Source: Veillonella sp. R32 (GTDB taxonomy: Bacteria; Bacillota; Negativicutes; Veillonellales; Veillonellaceae). From it: 64,000 nt of DNA. A program made the position numbers and the translations under genes. Numbering within the stretch: the stretch's first letter is position 1; each line of letters starts with the position of its first letter. The notes below the pieces were generated by a model that was not told where the DNA came from, did not search any database, and was given only the letters and a program-made list of their open reading frames with translations. This document shows positions 1 to 8,409 of this stretch, piece by piece. The stretch spans positions 25,915-89,914 of the forward strand of contig NZ_NMZQ01000014.1 in NCBI RefSeq assembly GCF_010093125.1, in the 5' to 3' direction.

Positions 1-850
1 TATTTCGAGCCTTAACACTAGCTGTATGATGACACACACAAACCGGTAATCCTGGTGGACAAATACAGCCAGTACTTAATTCTTTAAAGGTTTGCTTTGT
101 AATGCGATCCTCCAAAGAATGAAAGGTAATGACCCCAATATGGCCACCGGGCTTTAATAAATCAACAGCATCTTTAAAGCTGTCTTGTAAAATAGCTAAT
201 TCTTGGTTTACTTCAATGCGAATCGCTTGAAACGTCCGTTTCGCTGGATGTGGCCCTTCACGGCGCGCTCCGGAAGGAATGGCTTGCTTAATGATTGTCG
301 TCAATTCCCCCGTCGTTTCAATCGGCTGATTAGCACGAGCGACTACGATAAATTGGGCAATGCGCTTAGCCCACCGCTCTTCACCATAATCGCGAATAAT
401 ACGATGCAAATCTTCCTCGCTATATGTATTGACCACAGTCGCTGCTGTTAAAGAGCTATGTTGATCCATCCGCATATCTAATGGTCCATCTTGCATATAG
501 GAAAAACCGCGTTCCGCCGTATCTAATTGATAACTGGATACGCCTAAATCAAAGATGAAACCATCAACCGCTGTAATACCTCGTTCCGTTAAGGCTTGTT
601 TTAAATAGCGGAAATTGGTAGGAATCGTCATAACACGACATGGTAAATCTTGCAAACGTTCTGTAGCCGTAGCAAGTGCTACCTCATCTTGATCTAAGCC
701 GATGAGTAAACCATCTTCGGCTAATTGTTCACCTAAGGCGTGTGCATGACCAGCGCCACCAAGCGTACAGTCTACATAGACCCCATGAGGGTCAGTAATG
801 ACTGCTTTTACTGTTTCGTCAAGCAACACGCTGACATGATGAAATTCCAT
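1..850 (-). CDS. rsmH: 16S rRNA (cytosine-1402 N4)-methyltransferase RsmH, 3' end outside window
   Basis: RsmH (MraW) methylates N4 of C1402 in the 16S rRNA decoding centre using S-adenosylmethionine. I translated this partial frame by hand: it opens MEFHHVSVLLDETV, the usual family start, and has the SAM-binding DCTLGGAGH motif at residues 27-35, followed by the DLGVSS and GVITFHSLEDR family motifs. A GGGAGG ribosome site lies 4 bases before the ATG. The frame is open for 283 codons to the window edge; about 30 C-terminal residues are missing compared with typical lengths near 310. It follows mraZ by 48 bases, the standard start of the division and cell wall (dcw) cluster. Confidence 0.96.
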   Translation of the reverse strand, partial: MEFHHVSVLLDETVKAVITDPHGVYVDCTLGGAGHAHALGEQLAEDGLLIGLDQDEVALATATERLQDLPCRVMTIPTNFRYLKQALTERGITAVDGFIFDLGVSSYQLDTAERGFSYMQDGPLDMRMDQHSSLTAATVVNTYSEEDLHRIIRDYGEERWAKRIAQFIVVARANQPIETTGELTTIIKQAIPSGARREGPHPAKRTFQAIRIEVNQELAILQDSFKDAVDLLKPGGHIGVITFHSLEDRITKQTFKELSTGCICPPGLPVCVCHHTASVKARN

Positions 851-898
851 GGGGCCTCCCTTCGTAATCAATACTACCTTCTTAATCCTAAAATTGGA

Positions 899-1333
899 TT
901 AGAATATAAGCCCTTCCATATTTTCTGTTAAGGCTTCCATATTCGCATCCATATCAGCAGAGTACGCATCCCAATGTTCACGACTCCAAATCTCTACATG
1001 GTCACCAGCACCAATAACTACGGCTTCTTTTTTTAAAAAGGCATAGTTACGTAATGTAGCAGGTACTAAAATACGTCCTTGTTTGTCAAATTCTAATTCA
1101 TTGGCATTGGCAAAAATAGAGCGTTTTAGACCACGCACACTAGCTTTACCATTAGACTGAGCAGCTAATTGAGTTGCTTTGGCTTCAAAGGTTTCATACG
1201 TATAAATAGCGAGACAATTATCGAGGCTCTTGGTCATAATACAGGACTCCCCTAATTGCTCACGCAATTTAGCAGGAATAATCAATCGTCCCTTTGTATC
1301 TATGGTATGTGAATACTCACCCATGAACATCAT
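899..1333 (-). CDS. mraZ: Transcriptional regulator MraZ
   Basis: MraZ is a ring-forming DNA-binding protein of the AbrB-like fold that controls its own dcw cluster. The protein has 144 residues, matching the usual size near 143, and both SpoVT/AbrB-like halves are visible: the first contains IDTKGRLIIPAKLRE and the second DKQGRILVPATLR. The start is one of two adjacent ATGs; the upstream one lies 7 bases after AGGAGG and the second, which gives the family-typical MFMGEY start, lies 10 bases after it. rsmH follows. A phased set of GTGG repeats in its promoter is the expected MraZ operator. Confidence 0.96.
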   Translation of the reverse strand: MMFMGEYSHTIDTKGRLIIPAKLREQLGESCIMTKSLDNCLAIYTYETFEAKATQLAAQSNGKASVRGLKRSIFANANELEFDKQGRILVPATLRNYAFLKKEAVVIGAGDHVEIWSREHWDAYSADMDANMEALTENMEGLIF

Positions 1334-1369
1334 TGTCTCACCTCCTTTTACACGTTCCCTATCTTATTC

Positions 1370-1418
1370 ACCACTATATGGTAAATTCTACCACATTCCC
1401 CCACTTAATAACAATAAA
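1370..1418 (-). promoter_or_regulatory. mraZ promoter with phased GTGG repeats (probable MraZ operator)
   Basis: Reading the minus strand, TTGTTA (-35), an 18-base spacer and TAGAAT (-10) form a promoter for mraZ-rsmH. Three GTGG pentamers begin at + coordinates 1404, 1394 and 1374, that is at offsets 0, 10 and 30, on one face of the helix. In E. coli, MraZ binds direct TGGGN repeats with a 10-bp period, so this is a good autoregulatory operator candidate. The repeats span the spacer and the start-site region. Confidence 0.7.
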
Positions 1419-1433
1419 ATATGCGAAATTTAA

Positions 1434-1479
1434 TAAAAAAAGCAGAAAAAATTTTTAAACCTTATTTTTTCCTGCTTTT
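1434..1479 (-). terminator. Intrinsic-terminator-like hairpin upstream of the mraZ promoter
   Basis: On the minus strand an AAAAGCAG arm (with a one-base bulge) and A-rich extension pairs with a T-rich stretch ending CTGCTTTT, followed by a run of T. It looks like a rho-independent terminator facing mraZ, although no gene is seen upstream on that strand. It may insulate the dcw cluster or end an unrecognised short transcript. Confidence 0.45.
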
Positions 1480-1594
1480 AAACGTTTTTTTGTTTTCTTT
1501 TAAAATTCGTATGTTCGTAATAATGCGACTTTTTTCGTTGCTATTTTTTTGCTTCCCCCACTTTGCCCCCCATTCGCCATTTTTCACCACCCCC

Positions 1595-1625
1595 TTAACA
1601 CTATAAGCCTGCCATATGATATACT
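1595..1625 (+). promoter_or_regulatory. Promoter of the threonine/serine exporter gene
   Basis: TTAACA at 1595-1600 and TATACT at 1620-1625 are 19 bases apart. The -10 box is preceded by TGA, making an extended -10 (TGN) that can compensate for the long spacer. The coding start is 47 bases downstream. Confidence 0.4.
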
Positions 1626-1671
1626 AAATAGGAAATAATAGAATCCCAAGCTTCATAGAAAGGATTATTGT

Positions 1672-3120
1672 ATGACTCGCAAAACTGATAAAAAACATAC
1701 GATTACTTCACTTCATGGGCCTGCTTCGGTGGCCACTCACAGCACCCACGGTCATCCACAGCATCGCCATCACCCCTGTCCTGCTTCGCCAGGCCCTTCT
1801 AACTACCAGATTATGAATGAACCTTTCGTAGCCATTCGTCGTAAAATGGATTTATTACTTGATTTTGGCCAACTCCTTATGGAAAACGGGGCCAACACCA
1901 ATCATCTACAACGCGATATGATGCGCGCTGCCACCTATATGGGGATTCCACCACAATATGTTCACATTCATATTGCCTATATGACCTTAATGTTGAACAT
2001 CAATGATGAAAAGCATTCCTATACAGCTTTTCGCAAAACGCCTACTCACGGTGTGAATATGACGATTCTCTCTACATTGTCAAAATTAACGTGGAAGGCC
2101 ATAGAACAAAACTTTACCTTAGATGAGTTTGAAGATCATCTTAAAACAATTGCCCAAGCACCGCCTAAATACTCTACCTCTATTCTAGCTGTAGCAGCTG
2201 GCCTTGCCTGTGGTGCTTTTACTATTTTATTTGGCGGTTCCTTCTTTTCAGCCATTATGACCTCCATTTGTGCATTAGTGGGCTTTTTTATTCGCCATCT
2301 ATGCCGTCATTTTAAAATTAACTTTTACTTTGGCGTTGTGGCCGCTGCCTTTGCCGCTACCTCAGCAGCCTATTTATTACATACTACTTTAGGTTCCTTT
2401 GAAATTATTTATGCCATGGTCAGTTGTACACTCTTTTTAATACCAGGCATTCCTCTTATCAATGCCGTGGATGACATGATTAATAATCACATTGTATCAG
2501 GCATGACGCGCGCGATGCACACCTTACTCATCGTAAGCAGTATGTCAGTGGGTATTGCCATGGCGCTCTATTTTGACCATGTATCCACTTTTACCCACCT
2601 TAATATTACCCCTGCTGTAGTATCCCCGATTCAAGCGATTGCCGCTGCCGTGGGGGCCGTTTGCTTCTCTGTCATTTTTAACACCCCCTATCGACTGCTA
2701 TGGATTATTGCATTAGGCGGCATTATTAGCGTAATTACGCGCAACGTACTAATTGTAAACTTTGGGTTCACCTTAGTGGGGGCCAGCTTTGTTGCAGCTG
2801 CCATCATCGCCTTATTAGCATTGCGCTTTTATAAATTTTTCCGCACTGCCCCCCTCATCTTATCTATTCCATCGGTTATTCCAATGATTCCTGGCGTCCT
2901 ATTATATCGTTTCTTATTTGGGTTATTAACAATTAATTCCCTAACGCCGGACAATCTCCTATTTGCTTTACGCAGTGGTATTACTGGTCTAATGACAGTT
3001 ATTTGCATTGCCATTGGCGTATCCATTCCTCATATTTTTGCCCGCAGTTATTTAGATCGAAAAAAGGCCTTATCCTTAGATAAAGCCTTAGAAGCGCGTA
3101 AAAAAGAATTACAAAGCTAA
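1672..3120 (+). CDS. Threonine/serine exporter family membrane protein (ThrE-like)
   Basis: Predicted inner-membrane exporter of the ThrE family, which in Corynebacterium exports threonine and serine. In one chain it carries the N-terminal ThrE domain (cytosolic part about residues 48-165, then membrane helices) and the C-terminal ThrE-2/DUF3815-like helices (about 330-460), which some Firmicutes split over two genes. The stretch VSCTLFLIPGIPLINAVDDM is typical of the family. The first 45 residues are unusual: rich in His and Pro with an HPQHRHHPC cluster. A second possible start is Met48, but the ATG at 1672 has an AAAGGA ribosome site. The gene stands alone and ends at a bidirectional terminator. 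Confidence 0.88.
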   Translation: MTRKTDKKHTITSLHGPASVATHSTHGHPQHRHHPCPASPGPSNYQIMNEPFVAIRRKMDLLLDFGQLLMENGANTNHLQRDMMRAATYMGIPPQYVHIHIAYMTLMLNINDEKHSYTAFRKTPTHGVNMTILSTLSKLTWKAIEQNFTLDEFEDHLKTIAQAPPKYSTSILAVAAGLACGAFTILFGGSFFSAIMTSICALVGFFIRHLCRHFKINFYFGVVAAAFAATSAAYLLHTTLGSFEIIYAMVSCTLFLIPGIPLINAVDDMINNHIVSGMTRAMHTLLIVSSMSVGIAMALYFDHVSTFTHLNITPAVVSPIQAIAAAVGAVCFSVIFNTPYRLLWIIALGGIISVITRNVLIVNFGFTLVGASFVAAAIIALLALRFYKFFRTAPLILSIPSVIPMIPGVLLYRFLFGLLTINSLTPDNLLFALRSGITGLMTVICIAIGVSIPHIFARSYLDRKKALSLDKALEARKKELQS

Positions 3121-3144
3121 CAAAGTACAAGCTTCTGAAACTAG

Positions 3145-3210
3145 AAAAAGCCTGATGCCGAAAGTAATCATCGAGTTTAACTCGAGCTTACTTTCAGCAC
3201 CAGGCTTTTT
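3145..3210. terminator. Bidirectional intrinsic terminator between the exporter gene and trxA
   Basis: A long hairpin with AAAAAGCCTG and CAGGCTTTTT outer arms, matching GAAAGTAA/TTACTTTC inner arms and a TCGAGTTTAACTCGA tip. A-rich and T-rich flanks let it act in both directions, as suits two convergent genes. Confidence 0.85.
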
Positions 3211-3240
3211 ACATTTTAAAATTGAGTTATAAAACCAAAA

Positions 3241-3561
3241 TTATAAATGAGCTTCAATTGCTGCTTTTAATTCATTTTGTGGTACATAACCGATTTTACG
3301 ATCCACTACTTCGCCATTTTTAATAATAGCGAAAGTAGGTAATACTTCTACTTGGTATTCTTTTGCTAATTCAACAACTTCATCAGTGTTAACTTTAACA
3401 AAGGCTACTTTATCACCCAATTCTTCAGCTAGTGCTTCGAATACAGGCATCATGCGTACGCAATAGCCGCACCATGGAGCCCAAAAATCTACGATTGCCA
3501 CTTCTTTAGAAGAAATTGCTTCTTTAAAATTTGCTGTTGTTACTTCTGCAATATTTGCCAT
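3241..3561 (-). CDS. trxA: Thioredoxin with a CGYC active site
   Basis: A 106-residue single-domain thioredoxin, a cytosolic dithiol reductant for ribonucleotide reductase, peroxidases and protein disulfides. The fold markers are present: FWAPWCGYC at residues 26-34 with redox cysteines C31 and C34, and a cis-proline in LPTF. The unusual point is the dipeptide between the cysteines: GY replaces the canonical GP. CGYC is best known from the disulfide isomerase DsbC and tends to give a more oxidising protein. There is no signal peptide, so the location is cytosolic. An AGGAGG site precedes the ATG. It could be a specialised thioredoxin-like oxidoreductase rather than the housekeeping TrxA. Confidence 0.9.
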   Translation of the reverse strand: MANIAEVTTANFKEAISSKEVAIVDFWAPWCGYCVRMMPVFEALAEELGDKVAFVKVNTDEVVELAKEYQVEVLPTFAIIKNGEVVDRKIGYVPQNELKAAIEAHL

Positions 3562-3623
3562 GTTAAAATACCCTCCTACAATTGACTATATTTGAAAATT
3601 TATTTCAGTTATATGAACTTTCA

Positions 3624-4010
3624 TTAATGATTATCTGGACGTATTTGGACTAATACACAATCTTCAATGACCTGTAGCCCTAGCTCCCTAGCCTTTGTCA
3701 CTACGGCTGGTTTATCAGCACCAGGCTGCAACCAAACTGTAGGAATACGTAATGTTTTACATTCCTCTAAAGCAGCTAAGCCAATTTTCTCAGGCACTAC
3801 AAAGTCCACCACAGCAGGGACTTCTGGTAAGTCACTGAGCGACGGATAACAAGTAGCTCCTTCAATTTCAGCTACATTGGGATTTACTGGATACACCGTG
3901 TAACCATGGTCGCGTAAACAAGCATAAATTTTATAACCAAACTTTTCCTTACGACTTGTAGCGCCCAGCACAGCCCAAACTTTTTCAGTAAGTGCGTCCT
4001 TAGGTGTCAT
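3624..4010 (-). CDS. CoA-binding domain protein (YccU/YneT family)
   Basis: A 128-residue stand-alone CoA-binding (Rossmann) domain of the CoA_binding_2 family. Visible features are VWAVLGATSRKEKFGYKI at the nucleotide-binding loop, VYPVNPN, VDFVVPE and the terminal motif IEDCVLVQ. Members are small cytosolic proteins of unknown precise function that bind CoA or related nucleotides. An AGGTGA ribosome site precedes the ATG. It lies between gluQ and trxA on the same strand; no clear functional link to either is visible. Confidence 0.88.
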   Translation of the reverse strand: MTPKDALTEKVWAVLGATSRKEKFGYKIYACLRDHGYTVYPVNPNVAEIEGATCYPSLSDLPEVPAVVDFVVPEKIGLAALEECKTLRIPTVWLQPGADKPAVVTKARELGLQVIEDCVLVQIRPDNH

Positions 4011-4037
4011 AACATCACCTCAACTCTCTGTAATAAA

Positions 4038-5003
4038 TTATATCACAATATCGAAATTTGTCAATTTGACTTGTTGTTGTTTCAGAGATAAATTCTCAAT
4101 ATTCCCCTTTACTAACGCGGACCAAGTGAGCGTTTCAAAAGGACCTACTTGTTTAGTTGTTACCAGTCCTGCCGCTAAAGCCAAACGGCCTAATATCATG
4201 GCCCCGCTGTAGCCACTTTGACGCAACTCTCGCAAAGTAATGCTCTGCTGTCGTTTTGATAATCGGTAGCCCTTTTCATCCACCACTAAAGGCGCATGTC
4301 CATATGTAGGAGCTGGCGCCCCTAAAGACTCATATAACCAAAGTTGTGCCCCTACGGCAGGCAATAAATCATAACCACGAATAACTTCGGTAACCCCCAT
4401 AGCTATGTCATCCATAACAACAGCTAGATTATAAGCAAACATGCCATCAGCTCGCTTAACAATAAAATCATCAGCACCAGGCCATAACTGAGCATGCTGG
4501 GTACCTTGCCAACGATCTGTAAAATCATACTCTCTATTAGCTATTTTCATACGCCAAGAAGGTACTTTCTGTAATCGTAACTGTTGACACTCCATTTCAC
4601 TTAAATGCCGACAATGACCATCATAATGAGCAATTCCTTCATGACCATGAGGAGCCGAACTAATGGACTGCAAACGCGCACGATTACAATAACAGGGATA
4701 TAATATACCTTCCTTAGCCCAAGCCTGAACTTGCGCTTCATATAAAGAATAGCGTTCACTTTGCCAATAAGGCCCTGCCGCCCCACCAACGCGTGGCCCC
4801 TCATCCCAGGTAAGGCCCAACCATTCTAAATCATCTAATAACTCCTCACCCAACGAGCGTTTGGCCCGTTGCGTATCAATATCTTCCATACGTACTAAAA
4901 AGGTACCCTGCTGTTGTTGTACTGATAGCCAGGCCAACATAGCAATCCACACATTGCCTAAATGAATATGTCCGGTTGGACTCGGTGCAAATCGACCTTT
5001 CAT
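4038..5003 (-). CDS. gluQ: Glutamyl-Q tRNA(Asp) synthetase
   Basis: GluQ-RS attaches glutamate to the queuosine base at the wobble position of tRNA(Asp). It resembles the catalytic half of glutamyl-tRNA synthetase without an anticodon-binding domain, which fits the 321-residue length. Visible motifs are RFAPSPTGHIHLGN near residues 4-17 (HIGH region), a probable zinc site (YPCYCNRA and later DGHCRH) and RLSKR as the KMSKS loop. The ATG is taken at 5003 because this gives the canonical start and an ATGA overlap with the upstream ABC-F stop, implying translational coupling. A longer reading would begin six codons earlier without family support. Confidence 0.88.
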   Translation of the reverse strand: MKGRFAPSPTGHIHLGNVWIAMLAWLSVQQQQGTFLVRMEDIDTQRAKRSLGEELLDDLEWLGLTWDEGPRVGGAAGPYWQSERYSLYEAQVQAWAKEGILYPCYCNRARLQSISSAPHGHEGIAHYDGHCRHLSEMECQQLRLQKVPSWRMKIANREYDFTDRWQGTQHAQLWPGADDFIVKRADGMFAYNLAVVMDDIAMGVTEVIRGYDLLPAVGAQLWLYESLGAPAPTYGHAPLVVDEKGYRLSKRQQSITLRELRQSGYSGAMILGRLALAAGLVTTKQVGPFETLTWSALVKGNIENLSLKQQQVKLTNFDIVI

Positions 5004-7009
5004 TGTGCTAACTGCTCCCATTTTTCATACAAAACAGATAGTTTATTCGTAACTTCATCCATTTGAGCGGCCGTTTCCGCTAAGGCCTCACTATCTTCTT
5101 GAAGCGCTGGATTTTGTAATTGTACTTCATACATTTTAAGAGTTGCCTCTAAACGAGCTATTTCCGTTTCCGTTTCTTCCAGCTGCTTAGCTTGCATATA
5201 AGCATTTAGCTTTTTAGGTTCCTCCTTATTACTACTAAGGTTAGCCACTTGCCCTTCCATGCCCATATCACTCTTATTGGCGTCAGCATTAGTCAACGTT
5301 GACTCAGAACGAGCGGTTTCCGTATTTTCTCTACCAGTAGCTTTAGCCTCATTTGCTGGCTTACCAGTCCCATTTGTTCCGGCACCTGCCATTCTTAAAG
5401 CCGCTTGCTCAGCAACCTGTGCTTGTTCTTTTAGTTTATCTTTATAATATGTATAGTTTCCTTGAAACTCTTCAAGCCCATCGGGCTCCAAAACAAGGGT
5501 TCGTTTTGCCACTTTATCTAAAAAATAACGATCATGGGATACAACTAATAAAGTCCCTGTAAACCCCATAAGTGCCTCTTCCACCACTTCACGAGTCGGA
5601 ATGTCTAAATGGTTAGTCGGTTCGTCAAGGATTAAGAAATTATCACCTTGTAAAAATAGTTTTAATAAACTTAAACGGGCCCGTTCGCCCCCAGATAAAT
5701 CACGAACTTGCTTAAACACATCGTCGCCACGGAATAAGAACATGCCCAATACATTGCGTGCTTTCTCTTCGCTAAAGTTAAACTGACTCATAACTTCTTC
5801 TACAGCAGTCCACTGAGGATGTAATTCCTCATGTTCTTGTGAAAAATAACCGACTGACACGCGGCTACCAATATCTATAAAACCTGCTTCAGGCGTTAAT
5901 TCTCCAGTAATAGCTTTTAAAAGCGTAGACTTACCGGCCCCATTAGGACCAATCAAAGCAACCGCTTCACCACGACGAATCATAAACGATATATCTTCCA
6001 CAATATCGCGGTCCCCATAGGACAAAAACAACTCCTCTACAGTTAGTACCTTATCGGCACTAAATTCAGCTTTAGGAAAGGTAAACTTTAATTGTTCTGA
6101 ACTTTCAGGTGCCACTAACCGCTCCAAACGATTCAATTGCGATTGACGGCCTCTAGCCATTTTAGATTTAATCCCTGCTCTGTATTTATCAATATATTCT
6201 TCCGTCTTACGAATATATTCTTGTTGTTTTTCATAGGCTGATTGTTGAGCCTTATACTGTGCTTCGCGCTGCTCCACATAGCGACTATAATTCCCGCGAT
6301 AACTTGTAGCTTTATGATGATCTAATTCCACAATGCGCGTCGTTACGCGATCAAGAAAATAGCGGTCATGACTAATAATTAAAATACCGCCACCATAAGA
6401 ACTTAAATAATTTTCCAACCATTCCAGCATATCCATATCTAAATGGTTAGTCGGTTCATCTAAAAATAAAAAATCAGGGCGACGCACTAATGCTTTCGCC
6501 AAATTAATCCGTGTCTTTTGACCACCAGAAAATTCAGATACAGATTTGGTTAAATCCTCATCAGTAAACCCAAGACCATAAGCAATACGCCGACTTTGTG
6601 CTTCATAATCATAGCCGCCAAGCCACTCTAAACGCTCTTGAATATGGGCTAACCGCTTCAGTAAACTTTCGTCTTGTGGATGTGTTTCCAATTGCTTAGA
6701 CACATCCAATAATTGCGCTTCCCATTGCTGTACGTCAGCAAAGGCTTTTTGGATTTCAATAGCCAAGCTATCGTCACCTAAATTTATATCTTGTTGTAAA
6801 TAGCCAATAGTTGTCGCACTATCTTTAACAATCTGCCCTTCATCAGCTTCTTCAAGGCCTAAAATACATTTCATGAGCGTCGATTTACCAGCTCCATTAG
6901 GTCCTACTAAACCAACTCGTTCACCATGTTTTATCTCAAAAGATACATTACTAAATACTTGCCGTACCCCAAATGATTTACCTAATCCAATTATACGGAT
7001 TCGTTCCAT
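5000..7009 (-). CDS. ABC-F family ATP-binding protein (ribosome-associated type)
   Basis: A 669-residue cytosolic protein with two ABC ATPase domains and no membrane segments, the ABC-F arrangement whose members act on the ribosome as translation factors or antibiotic-protection proteins. Each half has a Walker A GPNGAGKST, an ABC signature (SGGQKTR and SGGERAR) and a Walker B ending DEPTNHLD. A charged linker between the ATPases holds the ribosome-reaching arm (KSKMARGRQSQLNRLERL). The tail has a low-complexity Ala/Gly/Thr/Asn segment of about 60 residues followed by a C-terminal coiled coil. The ATG at 7009 has GGAGG 7 bases upstream; the longer reading includes the ribosome site itself. 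Subfamily (YdiF, Uup or other) not settled. Confidence 0.93.
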   Translation of the reverse strand: MERIRIIGLGKSFGVRQVFSNVSFEIKHGERVGLVGPNGAGKSTLMKCILGLEEADEGQIVKDSATTIGYLQQDINLGDDSLAIEIQKAFADVQQWEAQLLDVSKQLETHPQDESLLKRLAHIQERLEWLGGYDYEAQSRRIAYGLGFTDEDLTKSVSEFSGGQKTRINLAKALVRRPDFLFLDEPTNHLDMDMLEWLENYLSSYGGGILIISHDRYFLDRVTTRIVELDHHKATSYRGNYSRYVEQREAQYKAQQSAYEKQQEYIRKTEEYIDKYRAGIKSKMARGRQSQLNRLERLVAPESSEQLKFTFPKAEFSADKVLTVEELFLSYGDRDIVEDISFMIRRGEAVALIGPNGAGKSTLLKAITGELTPEAGFIDIGSRVSVGYFSQEHEELHPQWTAVEEVMSQFNFSEEKARNVLGMFLFRGDDVFKQVRDLSGGERARLSLLKLFLQGDNFLILDEPTNHLDIPTREVVEEALMGFTGTLLVVSHDRYFLDKVAKRTLVLEPDGLEEFQGNYTYYKDKLKEQAQVAEQAALRMAGAGTNGTGKPANEAKATGRENTETARSESTLTNADANKSDMGMEGQVANLSSNKEEPKKLNAYMQAKQLEETETEIARLEATLKMYEVQLQNPALQEDSEALAETAAQMDEVTNKLSVLYEKWEQLAQ

Positions 7010-7047
7010 CCTTATGCCTCCGTTCATTTACATATAATTTTATTATA

Positions 7048-8409
7048 TCACAGAGAATCTCTCTTAGGGTCATCTAGGGCAATGGCTTTTACAAAAATAC
7101 ATAATTCTACTTTATCCTTAGTGCGTCTAGCATGCTGAAATAATTTTCCCAACAGTGGAATATCTCCTAAAATTGGTATTTTAGTAAATTGTTTCCCCTC
7201 TCGATTATCCATTAAACCGCCAATCACTAATACTTCACCAGACTGCAGATTAACCTTAGTATGCGCTTCACGAGTAGTAATACGATAAGCCTTCATTTCA
7301 GACACTAAGGCAGGACTACTCACTTCCGCATGAATATCCGCTTCAATCGTATGATCCTCGGCTACAAAGGGCGTATAAGTCAAACGAATCCCCGCTTCTT
7401 CATATCGAGTGGTAGTCCTACTTTCTGTGCCATCTTTCACTTCTTCCAAGACAGGAATGCGATCCCCAATTAAAATTTTCGCTTCTTCCCCGTTTAAAGC
7501 CATAATAGAGGGCCGAGCAATTAGCACCGTTTTATCCGTCGTTGCTTGCGCTTTTATTTCTGGCTTAAACCAAAACGTATAGGGTAATCCAGAAGGAGCT
7601 CGGCCGAAACGAATGCCACCATAGGAATTAGTATCATCTTCGCCATGCCCTGTTATACTTTGCCAAGACCATTGAATGCCCGTTTCTTTTAAATAAGAAT
7701 GTTCAAAGGCTACCACCGCCACTTCTAGGCGCACTTGCTTAGGCGCTCTATCAAGCGTAGGCAACACTTCGTGGACTTGTCTAAGTTCCGCTGGTGTACC
7801 ATAAATAATCACTTGATTAGCCCCTTTCACAACCCGTATATTCTTTGTCGCTACAATCGCTTGCAAGGCTTCACTTAGGGCTAATGCTGACATATGTTTA
7901 GGTGAAATAATATGAGCTACACGCGCTTCCTTATCCCCCATACCATTACCATCCACAACCCAAAGGCCGTCCTCTTCATAAAAAGTAAAATGTTTCAGCC
8001 GCGCCAATCGCTGTATGGCGGTAATCCCATTAGGCTCATTAAGACGAATCGAAACATTACCAGCCAAAGTTTCAGTCCCTGTAATAGCCATACCTTCACT
8101 GCGTGCAATGGACTGTACTAAACCAGCTAAACTCCCATTATTTACGGTCATAGACAAAGCGGCAACAGATTCACCGCATAAATGAAATTGTAAAAAACAA
8201 ACTAACCACAAGACTATTTTTAAGTATTTATAAAACTCTCGTACTGTCCCCATTATATCTCGCGCTACCTTATTATGGCTTATATCGTTACACCCTGCAT
8301 CATTAATACTTACATCATTACTACTTACATCGTTACTGTTTACAACATTACTATTTGTAACATTACTTATTGCATCATTATAGCTTACCTTATCTACCTT
8401 ACTTATCAT
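7048..8409 (-). CDS. Secretin-family outer-membrane protein with a repeat-encoded N-terminus
   Basis: A 453-residue secretin, the gated outer-membrane channel family of type II secretion and type IV pili. After a hydrophobic segment (IVLWLVCFLQFHLC) come a short STN/N-type domain, a second N domain (about residues 170-235) and the secretin core with ILIGDRIPVLE, GIRLTYTP and the signature GEVLVIGGLMDN followed by KIPILGDIPLLGKLF. It is shorter than PilQ, which is often above 600 residues. The first 50 residues are Asn/Ser/Asp repeats encoded by a 15-bp minisatellite and precede the signal-like helix, which is odd for an exported protein; Met at 8253 is an alternative start but has a weak ribosome site, whereas the ATG at 8409 follows GGGGAG by 8 bases. 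The preceding gene encodes its likely partner. Confidence 0.85.
   Translation of the reverse strand: MISKVDKVSYNDAISNVTNSNVVNSNDVSSNDVSINDAGCNDISHNKVARDIMGTVREFYKYLKIVLWLVCFLQFHLCGESVAALSMTVNNGSLAGLVQSIARSEGMAITGTETLAGNVSIRLNEPNGITAIQRLARLKHFTFYEEDGLWVVDGNGMGDKEARVAHIISPKHMSALALSEALQAIVATKNIRVVKGANQVIIYGTPAELRQVHEVLPTLDRAPKQVRLEVAVVAFEHSYLKETGIQWSWQSITGHGEDDTNSYGGIRFGRAPSGLPYTFWFKPEIKAQATTDKTVLIARPSIMALNGEEAKILIGDRIPVLEEVKDGTESRTTTRYEEAGIRLTYTPFVAEDHTIEADIHAEVSSPALVSEMKAYRITTREAHTKVNLQSGEVLVIGGLMDNREGKQFTKIPILGDIPLLGKLFQHARRTKDKVELCIFVKAIALDDPKRDSL
8267..8401. repeat. Degenerate 15-bp minisatellite at the 5' end of the secretin gene
   Basis: About nine imperfect tandem units of the form TCATTACTACTTACA on the plus strand. 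The unit length is a multiple of three, so copy-number change keeps the frame and only alters an Asn/Ser/Asp-rich tail. A related array opens the radical SAM gene near 30.7 kb. Confidence 0.7.

Larger units (their letters stand above)
1334..1671. other. Divergent intergenic region mraZ / thrE
   Basis: This gene-free stretch holds the mraZ promoter and GTGG repeats, the hairpin at 1434-1479, T-rich tracts around 1480-1550 and the exporter promoter at 1595-1625. Short reading frames across it have no ribosome site or recognisable protein and were not called. Confidence 0.6.
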
